Below are positions 7,527 to 14,124 of a stretch of 27,049 nucleotides of DNA, piece by piece. Below the pieces are notes generated by a model, which saw only the letters and a program-made list of their open reading frames with translations, did no database searches and was not told where the DNA came from. Source of the stretch: CAZHLD01 sp964533185 (GTDB lineage Bacteria > Acidobacteriota > Terriglobia > Acidiferrales > UBA7541); contig CAZHLD010000037.1 of NCBI GenBank assembly GCA_964533185.1, positions 1 to 27,049 of the forward strand, in the 5' to 3' direction. Numbering within the stretch: the stretch's first letter is position 1; each line of letters starts with the position of its first letter. A program made the translations under genes and the position numbers.

Positions 7527-9032
7527 ATGGATGAGCTTCTACAGCAGACGAAAAACGACCTCTTCCTGATCCTGCCGATGGTGCAGCTGTCGCTGTTTGG
7601 CCTGGGCATTCTGATCACCGATTTCCTGCTCGAGGCCCGCTACAAATACTGGAATGCCGTCATGGCCCTGCTCGGCGTGGCCTTCAGCGGCTTCAGCCTG
7701 TGGCGGCTGCACCTGATTTTGCAGGAGCGCGGCTACACCGCCTTGTTGGGTTTCAACCGCTCGCTGGTAATCGACAATTTCTTCATTTTCTTCAGCCTGA
7801 TTTTTCTCGCCGCCACCGCCCTGGTCATCCTGCTTTCCGTTCGCTACATGGAGATTGAAGAGGAGCACCACGGCGAATACTACGCCCTGATGCTTTTCGC
7901 CGTGGTCGGCATGATGTTCATGGCCGCCGGGTACGACATCATCGTGCAATTCCTGGGCCTGGAAACGATGGCCATCAGCTTCTACGTCCTGGCCGGCTTC
8001 CTCCGCCGCGACCGGCGCTCGAACGAAGGCGCGCTCAAATACCTGCTCCTCGGGGCCTTCAGCTCCGGCATTTTCGCCTACGGCCTCTCGATTCTTTTTG
8101 GTCTTTCCGGTTCGACCAACCTCGAAGATATCACCGCCGCCGTTGCCGGCATCCACCAGCAGCGCACCGGCGATATCCTTGTGCTACTGGCGATGGTGAC
8201 CGTTGCCGCCGGTCTGTTCTTCAAGGTCGCTGCCGTGCCGTTTCACATGTGGGCGCCCGACGTCTACGAAGGCGCGCCCACGCCCATCACCGCCTTTATC
8301 AGCGTCGCCTCGAAAACGGCCAGCTTCGCGCTGCTCCTGCGCCTCTTCCAGACTGTCTTCTGGCCCGAAAAATCCAACTGGGAGATGTTGCTGGCCGGCG
8401 TTGCCGTCGCGTCGCTCACGCTCGGTAACCTGGCCGCCATCACCCAGAACAACCTCAAGCGCCTGCTCGCCTATTCCTCCATTTCTCACGTCGGCTACGT
8501 CCTGCTGGGCCTGGTGGCCGGCAATGAGACCGGCCTGCAGGGCGTTTCCTTCTACCTCTTCGTCTACGTCTTCATGACCACCGGGGCCTTCGCTGTCATC
8601 ATCATCCTCCGCCGCAAGGGTCTGATCGGCGACGACATCGAAGACCTCAACGGCCTGATGCAGCGCAGCCCGGCCTCGGCCGTCCTCATGCTTATTTTTA
8701 TGCTCTCGCTCGCAGGGATCCCGCCGACGGCGGGCTTCCTGGGGAAGTACTACATCTTCCTCTCGCTGATCCAGACCGGCCACTACTGGCTGGCCATTTT
8801 CGGGGCGCTGTACATCGTCCCGGCGGTGTACTACTACTTTCGCATCGTGGTCCACGCCTTCATGCGCGATTCAAAGGATGTCGAGCCGGTCGTCACGTCC
8901 CCCGCGCAGGCTGTGGCCCTGACCGTCACCGTGTTCATCACCCTGGCTGCCGGGCTTTACCCGCAGCCCTTCGCCCAACTGGCGTATCTCTCCGTCTTCA
9001 AGCCCTTGTTCTTCGGCCTCCTTGTCCGCTGA
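7527..9032 (+). CDS. nuoN: NADH-quinone oxidoreductase subunit N (cluster 1)
   Basis: NuoN (ND2) is the proximal antiporter-like pumping subunit. The 501-residue membrane protein has E146 in FLGLETMAISFYVLAGF and K233 in FFKVAAVPFHMWAPDVYEGAP, which align with the catalytic Glu/Lys pair of E. coli NuoN. LKRLLAYSSISHVGYVLLG is also conserved. The ATG follows the nuoM stop by six bases with GGAGA upstream. Its 3' end overlaps the likely start of atpZ by 11 bases, which suggests that the complex I operon continues without a break into ATP synthase genes. Confidence 0.97.
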   Translation: MDELLQQTKNDLFLILPMVQLSLFGLGILITDFLLEARYKYWNAVMALLGVAFSGFSLWRLHLILQERGYTALLGFNRSLVIDNFFIFFSLIFLAATALVILLSVRYMEIEEEHHGEYYALMLFAVVGMMFMAAGYDIIVQFLGLETMAISFYVLAGFLRRDRRSNEGALKYLLLGAFSSGIFAYGLSILFGLSGSTNLEDITAAVAGIHQQRTGDILVLLAMVTVAAGLFFKVAAVPFHMWAPDVYEGAPTPITAFISVASKTASFALLLRLFQTVFWPEKSNWEMLLAGVAVASLTLGNLAAITQNNLKRLLAYSSISHVGYVLLGLVAGNETGLQGVSFYLFVYVFMTTGAFAVIIILRRKGLIGDDIEDLNGLMQRSPASAVLMLIFMLSLAGIPPTAGFLGKYYIFLSLIQTGHYWLAIFGALYIVPAVYYYFRIVVHAFMRDSKDVEPVVTSPAQAVALTVTVFITLAAGLYPQPFAQLAYLSVFKPLFFGLLVR

Positions 9033-9288
9033 TCATCCATCTCCGCCCGCTCCTCCGCCGCGCAAGCGCGCGACCGGCATGATGCGCGAGCTGGCCCTGG
9101 CAATGGAGTTGCCCTTCATCCCCATCGGCGCGGTGGTGATCGCCGGTGGCCTGGGCTACCTGATTGACTCCCGCGCGCACACTTCGCCGCTCTTCGCTCT
9201 TCTGCTTGGCCTCCTGGGTTTTGTTGCCGGTATTCGGGAAGTCCTGCGCCGGGTTTCCAAGCTGGACAAGGGGAATGACCGCTCCTGA
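9022..9288 (+). CDS. atpZ: AtpZ/AtpI-type ATP synthase accessory protein
   Basis: This is a small two-helix membrane protein of the AtpZ family (F0F1-ATPase subunit, Pfam ATPase_gene1 type), which accompanies atp operons and is thought to aid ATP synthase assembly or ion supply. The conserved part is MELPFIPIGAVVIAGGLGYL, then SPLFALLLGLLGFVAGIREV. The TTG at 9022, inside nuoN, gives 88 residues with a Pro/basic N-terminus; starting at the ATG at 9079 would give 69 residues. No strong ribosome binding site decides between them. It overlaps the next gene (9275) by 14 bases. Family call is good; the start is uncertain. Confidence 0.78.
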   Translation: MSADHPSPPAPPPRKRATGMMRELALAMELPFIPIGAVVIAGGLGYLIDSRAHTSPLFALLLGLLGFVAGIREVLRRVSKLDKGNDRS

Positions 9289-9694
9289 CATCGACTACGC
9301 GGCCGCCGAGCGCCGCATCGAGTACTGGACGCTCGGCCTGGGGGCTGCGGCTGCGCTCGTTACCGCCCTTCGCTGGGACTGGCGCGCGGCTCTGGGCGTG
9401 GCCATCGGGGCCGTTCTCGGCTGGGTGAACTATCGCTGGCTGAGGCAGGGCGTCGCGACTTTGGCCCGTCTCGCCACCGCGCAGGCAGGAGCGCCAGCGC
9501 CTCGCGTCCGGAAAACGGTCTATTTGAAGTTCTTCGGTCGCTACGTTTTGCTCATCGGCATCGTCTATGTTATTCTTTCGCGTTCGTGGTTGCCCGCGAT
9601 GGCTGTCCTCGCGGGCTTTTCCACGCTGATTGCCGCGGTCGTCTTGGAAGTCTGCGTTCAACTGTTTCGCCGGGAAGGGCCCGGCGCAGGCTAG
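9275..9694 (+). CDS. atpI: AtpI-family ATP synthase subunit I
   Basis: A 139-residue protein with four hydrophobic segments in the size and position expected of subunit I (ATP-synt_I family), which helps assemble the c-ring. The ATG at 9275 lies within the end of atpZ. Visible features are a short acidic N-terminus (TAPDIDYAAAERRIEYW), then paired helices GLGAAAALVTAL and AALGVAIGAVLGWVNYRWL, a basic loop, and YVLLIGIVYVILS plus a last helix. The GWVNYRWL motif after TM2 is typical of the family. Sequence conservation in this family is weak, so much of the confidence comes from its place between atpZ and atpB. Confidence 0.78.
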   Translation: MTAPDIDYAAAERRIEYWTLGLGAAAALVTALRWDWRAALGVAIGAVLGWVNYRWLRQGVATLARLATAQAGAPAPRVRKTVYLKFFGRYVLLIGIVYVILSRSWLPAMAVLAGFSTLIAAVVLEVCVQLFRREGPGAG

Positions 9695-9729
9695 CCCTAG
9701 CCGGGGCCACGGAGCAGAGACTCAGGTCT

Positions 9730-10566
9730 ATGGAACATCATCGCCTCTGGATCACCGAGCTACTCAACCGCCTCTTCGGCAAACCCGTCGCGGCACTGCT
9801 CAACGCCATCGGCATTCATCCCCACGATCCGCAGAACCCGATTCCCAACCAGGTGGCGATGGAACTCGTCGTCTTCCTGGTTGCCGTTGTCTTCGTACTC
9901 TGGCTCAAGCGCCGGCTTTCCGTGGACCGGCCCGTAGCCGCGCAGCAGTGCATGGAGTTTGTCCTGAGCAATCCGATGGGTGTCGGCATCAAGGACTTGC
10001 TCAACGACAACGTGGGCCACGGGAGCGAAAAGTATCTGCCCATGATCGGGAGCATCGGGCTGTTTGTGCTGCTCTGTAATTTGATCAGCCTTGTACCGGG
10101 ATTTGAATCGCCCACGGCCGTGAGCAGTGTGCCGTTTGCCTGCGCCATTGTGGTGTTTCTCTATTACAACTACTGCGGCGTGCGACACCATGGCGCGCTT
10201 GCATACGCTAAGCATTTTACGGGACCAGACATGGGCATGCTATTTCCAATCAGTTTCGTAATGGCAGTAATGATGGTGGTCATTGAGACCGTAAGTCACC
10301 TTGCCCGATTACTCTCGCTTACCGTCCGGCTCTGGGTCAACATGCTGGTCAGCGAGATGCTTTACGTCCTGTTTCTCGGCCTCACGCTCTCCCTGGCCCT
10401 CTTTGTGCAGAAGAGTTCTGTGCTCGGATACCCGCTGTACGCAGTTCCGCTGATCGTTCCGATCGCATTCATCGCGCTTCACATCCTGGTGGGTGTTTTG
10501 CAGGCTATTGTATTCACCCTGCTGCCGAGCATTTATCTCGGCGGGGCCGTAGGCGAGGAGCACTAA
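9730..10566 (+). CDS. atpB: ATP synthase Fo subunit a
   Basis: Subunit a forms the ion half-channels against the c-ring. The 278-residue protein starts at the ATG at 9730 (MEHHRLWITELLN). The essential arginine is R200 in LTVRLWVNMLVSEML, and the second conserved segment LHILVGVLQAIVFTLLPSIYL carries the family glutamine. RLWVNM differs slightly from the common RLFxNM. Codons around 10195-10285 (GCA, CTA, CCA, AGT, GTA) are more AT-rich than the flanking GC-rich codons. It lies 35 bases after atpI and is followed by a roughly 96-base leader and atpE. The F1 genes and atpF are not in the window. Confidence 0.96.
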   Translation: MEHHRLWITELLNRLFGKPVAALLNAIGIHPHDPQNPIPNQVAMELVVFLVAVVFVLWLKRRLSVDRPVAAQQCMEFVLSNPMGVGIKDLLNDNVGHGSEKYLPMIGSIGLFVLLCNLISLVPGFESPTAVSSVPFACAIVVFLYYNYCGVRHHGALAYAKHFTGPDMGMLFPISFVMAVMMVVIETVSHLARLLSLTVRLWVNMLVSEMLYVLFLGLTLSLALFVQKSSVLGYPLYAVPLIVPIAFIALHILVGVLQAIVFTLLPSIYLGGAVGEEH

Positions 10567-10600
10567 TCCGGCTTGATCAGTGCCGTCCAGTGTGATCCCG

Positions 10601-10662
10601 GCTGCACGAGGATGTCCGGGAGCCACCTCCTGGCGGCAACCTCATACCGAAGGAGAATGAAA
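10601..10662 (+). promoter_or_regulatory. atpE leader with SD and possible SD-sequestering helices
   Basis: The Shine-Dalgarno AAGGAG lies at 10650-10655, seven bases before the ATG at 10663 and only one base before the ATG at 10657, so it favours 10663. Upstream, CTCCT at 10627-10631 is complementary to AGGAG at 10651-10655 and could mask it. The same CTCC can instead pair with GGAG at 10619-10622, which would free the SD. The two helices are mutually exclusive. The pairing is seen in the sequence; a regulatory role is inference. Confidence 0.4.
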
Positions 10663-10974
10663 ATGAAGAAGGTTCTAGCGTTGTTCCTGTTTGTGCTGGC
10701 CGTAGGCGTCCTGGCGCCGGCTGCTTTTGCTCAGGGTGGCGATGCCGGCAGGCCGGCCACCAACTGGGTGGCCATCACCTCGGGTTTCGCCATGGCCATC
10801 GCCTCGGCGGGTTGCGGCTATGCCCAGGCGAAAGCCACGGCGGCCGCCTGCGAGGCCTTTGCGCGCAACCCGGGGGCAGCTCCGGTCATCCGCTTTGCGT
10901 TTCTTCTGGCGCTGATTCTGATCGAGTCGATGGCGCTCTACACCTTCGCCATCATCTTCCTCAAGGTGTCGTAG
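10663..10974 (+). CDS. atpE: ATP synthase Fo subunit c with N-terminal signal-like extension
   Basis: Subunit c forms the rotor ring. The ATG at 10663, well spaced from AAGGAG, gives 103 residues. Residues 1-24 look like a signal peptide or extra helix (MKKVLALFLFVLAVGVLAPA, then AFAQ); the usual two-helix hairpin follows. TM1 has SAGCGYAQA where the GxGxGxG motif is expected, the loop is RNP (68-70), and TM2 carries the ion-binding glutamate E88 in ILIESMALY. Q55, E88, S89 and Y93 align with Ilyobacter Na+ ligands Q32, E65, S66 and Y70, but the T67 equivalent is M90, so ion specificity is open. It is the last gene of the plus-strand run; atpF does not follow. Confidence 0.93.
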   Translation: MKKVLALFLFVLAVGVLAPAAFAQGGDAGRPATNWVAITSGFAMAIASAGCGYAQAKATAAACEAFARNPGAAPVIRFAFLLALILIESMALYTFAIIFLKVS

Positions 10975-10995
10975 CTCTTGCTGCGTTTTCGCGAT

Positions 10996-11023
10996 GTAGG
11001 GGCGCAGCACGTTGCGCCCCTAC
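10996..11023. terminator. Perfect palindrome at the convergent operon junction
   Basis: Arms GTAGGGGCGCA (10996-11006) and TGCGCCCCTAC (11013-11023) are perfectly complementary over 11 bp around a 6-base loop. It sits 21 bases after the atpE stop and 43 bases before the stop of the opposing nuoN, so it could end transcription from both sides. There is no T-tract on either strand, so a REP-like intergenic palindrome is an equally good reading. Confidence 0.65.
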
Positions 11024-11066
11024 AGTCTCCCGATGAAGACTGCAAATATTGAAACTGGGCTGTTTC

Positions 11067-12536
11067 TTATCGCAGGGATGTGGCCGATTGCGTGGCAAAC
11101 GCGATCACGTGGTTGGGGAAGAGCCCAAGGTAGATTGTGCCTGCGGCGGTCAGCAGCAGCACCAGCGCAACCCCGGCGGGCATCGGCTGTGGCGGCCATT
11201 CCTGCTGCGACGGACGCATGTACATCACAACGATCACGCGCAGGTAGTAATAGGCGCCGATGATGCTGTTCACCGCCATCAGCACTACCAGCCAGATCAG
11301 GTTGGAATCGAGCGCCGCGCGGAACACGTACAATTTGCCGAGAAACCCGGCCGTCACCGGCAGCCCTAACAAGGAGAGCAGGTAGATCGATAGAAACGCC
11401 GCCGTCACCGGCCGCTCGGTCCCCAGCCCCGCGTAGTCGTTGATCTCGAGCCGCCGCTCGCCCGTCCCGCCCACGTAGGTGACCAGCACAAACGCGCCCA
11501 GCTTCATCAGCGCGTAGCTCGCCAGGTAGAAGAGCACTGCGGCGATGCCGACGGCCTCGCCCGCTTCGCCCGCGCTGCTCACCGCCGCAATCGCCACCAG
11601 GATGTAGCCGGCGTGCGCGATCGAAGAGTAGGCCAGCATGCGCTTCACGCTCGACTGCACCATCGCGCCCAGGTTGCCGACACACATGGTCAGCGCGGCC
11701 GCAATCCAGAAAACGTAAATCCAGGCCAAGCTCGCGTCCTCCGTCGTTTCGCGGGCAAACACCAACGAGAACACGCGCACCAGCAGCGCAAACGCCGCCG
11801 CCTTTGGCGCTGACGAAAGCATCGCCGTAACCGGTGTCGGCGCGCCTTCGTAGACGTCCGGAGTCCACATCTGGAATGGCGCCGCGGCCACCTTGAAACC
11901 CAGGCCGATGAAAATCATCCCCAGGCCCAGCGTGAGCAGCGGGGCATTGGCCCTAGGCCAGTCCATGGCGGCGAGCTGCGTGGTGCCCGTCGCGCCATAG
12001 ACCATGGCCACGCCGTACAGGAAAAACGCCGTGGCAAACGATCCCAGCAAAAAATACTTCAGTGCCGATTCATTCGACCGCACGTACTCCCGCCGGAAGC
12101 TGGCCAGGACGTAGCTCGCAATCGAGCTGATCTCGAGGCCGACGAACGCCGTCACCAGCTCCTGCGCGCTGGCCAGGATGCCCATGCCGGTGGTGGCAAA
12201 GAGAACCAGCGCGTAGAACTCGCCCGGCGGCAGGTTCTCGCGTCCGAGGTAGTCGCTCGAGCCCAGCACCACCAGCACGGCCACGCCGCCCACGATCAGG
12301 TGCAGGAAGACACTGAACGCGTCAATCCGCAGCAGCCCCGAATACGCCGTGCCCATGTGCCAGTAAGGGAAGATTGTCGCCGCCAGGCCGAACGTCGCAC
12401 CAATCAACGCCAGGCCGCCCATCCAGCGTTTCCTCGGCTTGGCGACGAACGGGTCCACCAGCATCAGCAGGATGCCGGTCAGGCTCCAGATCAGCTCTGG
12501 CGCCAGGCGATAGACGTCTTCGAGCGGCGGAAACAT
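11067..12536 (-). CDS. nuoN: NADH-quinone oxidoreductase subunit N (cluster 2)
   Basis: Second copy of the proximal pumping subunit, last gene of the minus-strand complex I operon. It has 489 residues, starting MFPPLEDVYRLAPELIW. E135 in FVGLEISSIASYVL and K215 in FKVAAAPFQMWTPDVYEGAP correspond to the functional Glu/Lys pair; the residue after PF is Gln where the cluster 1 copy has His. KRMLAYSSIAHAGYILVAI is also conserved. The start lies directly against the nuoM stop (12537), so translation is probably coupled. Its stop faces the plus-strand atpE across about 90 bases. Confidence 0.97.
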   Translation of the reverse strand: MFPPLEDVYRLAPELIWSLTGILLMLVDPFVAKPRKRWMGGLALIGATFGLAATIFPYWHMGTAYSGLLRIDAFSVFLHLIVGGVAVLVVLGSSDYLGRENLPPGEFYALVLFATTGMGILASAQELVTAFVGLEISSIASYVLASFRREYVRSNESALKYFLLGSFATAFFLYGVAMVYGATGTTQLAAMDWPRANAPLLTLGLGMIFIGLGFKVAAAPFQMWTPDVYEGAPTPVTAMLSSAPKAAAFALLVRVFSLVFARETTEDASLAWIYVFWIAAALTMCVGNLGAMVQSSVKRMLAYSSIAHAGYILVAIAAVSSAGEAGEAVGIAAVLFYLASYALMKLGAFVLVTYVGGTGERRLEINDYAGLGTERPVTAAFLSIYLLSLLGLPVTAGFLGKLYVFRAALDSNLIWLVVLMAVNSIIGAYYYLRVIVVMYMRPSQQEWPPQPMPAGVALVLLLTAAGTIYLGLFPNHVIAFATQSATSLR

Positions 12537-14123
12537 CTACCTCGATCCTCCCGGGTCGGCTGCCGTCGCCTTGCCCGCTGGCAGGACAACGCGAATCTCC
12601 TTCTGATCTGTGCTGCGCGGCCCGGCCAGGTAGCCCTGCGGCCGGTTCATCAGCTTGAGCACGTGTTCGCTCGAGGCGGCCATCTGCCGCGTAAACATCG
12701 GCGACGCCACGCCCATCCACAGGATCACCGCGGCCATCGTAAACAGCATCACGCGCTCGCGCAGCGAAGCATCCGGCAGCGTGCGGTTGCGCTCGTTGGT
12801 CACCTGGCCGAAGAACACGCGCTGGTACGACCACAGCAGATACACTGCCGAAAGAATGACGCCCGTCGCCGCCCACGCGGCCCACTTCGCATTGTGTTCC
12901 CACGTGCCGAGCAAAATCAGGAACTCGCCCACGAAGCCGTTCAGCATCGGCAGCCCCAGCGATGAGAGACATACAAAAAGGTACAGCGCCGCCAGCGTCG
13001 GCATCGGCGTCGCCAGCCCGCCGAATTCGCTGATCAAGTGCGTGTGCCGCCGGTCGTACAGCATCCCGGCCACGAGGAAGAGCGCCCCGGTGGAGACGCC
13101 GTGGTTCAGCATCTGGTACACCGCGCCCTGGATCGAGATCACGTTGAACGCGAAAATCCCTAGCACCACGAACCCCAGGTGGCTCACCGAGCTATAGGCG
13201 ATCAGTTTTTTCAGGTCGGGCTGCACCATGGCCACCAGCGCGCCGTAGATGACGCCGATGATGGCCAGCACCGCGATGTACGGCGCCAGCGCTCGCGAAG
13301 CCTCCGGGAAAAGCGGCAGGCAGAAGCGCAACATGCCGTACGTTCCCATCTTCAGCAGCACGCCAGCCAGAATTACCGAGCCGGCCGTCGGCGCCTCCAC
13401 GTGCGCGTCGGGCAGCCAGGTGTGCAGCGGGAAGAGCGGCACCTTAATCGCAAACGCCAGAAAGAATGCGCCGAAGAGCAGCATCTCCGCCCGCGCCGAC
13501 ATCACCACCGCGCCGTCCACAAGCAGTTGCTGAATTACCGGCAGGTCAAACGTGCCCGTCAGCCGGTAGAGCCACAGAATGGCCACCAGCATCAGGATCG
13601 AGCCGGCCATGGTGAAGAGCACAAATTTCACCGCGGCGTAGATCCGCCGCTCGTGTCCCCAGATGCCAATGATGAAGTACATCGGCACCAGCATTACTTC
13701 CCAGAACAGGAAGAAGAGGAACAGGTCCAGCGCCACGAAGACGCCGATGATGCCCGTCTCGAGCACCAGCATCATCACGAAGAAGCTGCGCACCCGCTCG
13801 GTGATGCCGCGCCACGAAGCCAGCAACGCTAGCGGCGTCAGGAACGTGGTCAGCAGCACCAGGTACAGGCTGATGCCGTCCACGCCCAGGTGGTAGTTGA
13901 TCACCGGCGACTGCATCCAGGCGCGAAACTCGACGAACTGGTATTCAGCTGTTCCGGCGTTGAAGCCGAAGGGCAGCAGTAGCGAAAGCGCGAACTCGGC
14001 GAGCGCGATCGTCAGCGCCAGCCGCCGCGTCCAGACCAGGTCTTCGCGCTTCAGCAGAAAGAGCGCCGTCGCGCCCATGGCCGGGAGGAATGTGAGCACC
14101 GTCAGCAGATGTGTGCCGGTCAC
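12537..14123 (-). CDS. nuoM: NADH-quinone oxidoreductase subunit M (cluster 2)
   Basis: Second copy of NuoM, 528 residues, starting at a GTG (MTGTHLLTVLTFLPAMG) one base after the nuoL stop codon. The signature residues are E142 in LFWEVMLVPMYFIIGIWG and K227 in FAIKVPLFPLHTWLPDAHVEAP. KKLIAYSSVSHLGFVVLG and NHGVSTGALFLVAG match the cluster 1 copy closely. The C-terminal tail after about residue 490 (LMNRPQGYLAGPRSTDQKEI) is hydrophilic and not shared with the cluster 1 protein. It acts in the membrane arm together with the adjacent L and N. Confidence 0.97.
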   Translation of the reverse strand: MTGTHLLTVLTFLPAMGATALFLLKREDLVWTRRLALTIALAEFALSLLLPFGFNAGTAEYQFVEFRAWMQSPVINYHLGVDGISLYLVLLTTFLTPLALLASWRGITERVRSFFVMMLVLETGIIGVFVALDLFLFFLFWEVMLVPMYFIIGIWGHERRIYAAVKFVLFTMAGSILMLVAILWLYRLTGTFDLPVIQQLLVDGAVVMSARAEMLLFGAFFLAFAIKVPLFPLHTWLPDAHVEAPTAGSVILAGVLLKMGTYGMLRFCLPLFPEASRALAPYIAVLAIIGVIYGALVAMVQPDLKKLIAYSSVSHLGFVVLGIFAFNVISIQGAVYQMLNHGVSTGALFLVAGMLYDRRHTHLISEFGGLATPMPTLAALYLFVCLSSLGLPMLNGFVGEFLILLGTWEHNAKWAAWAATGVILSAVYLLWSYQRVFFGQVTNERNRTLPDASLRERVMLFTMAAVILWMGVASPMFTRQMAASSEHVLKLMNRPQGYLAGPRSTDQKEIRVVLPAGKATAADPGGSR

Positions 14124-14124
14124 G

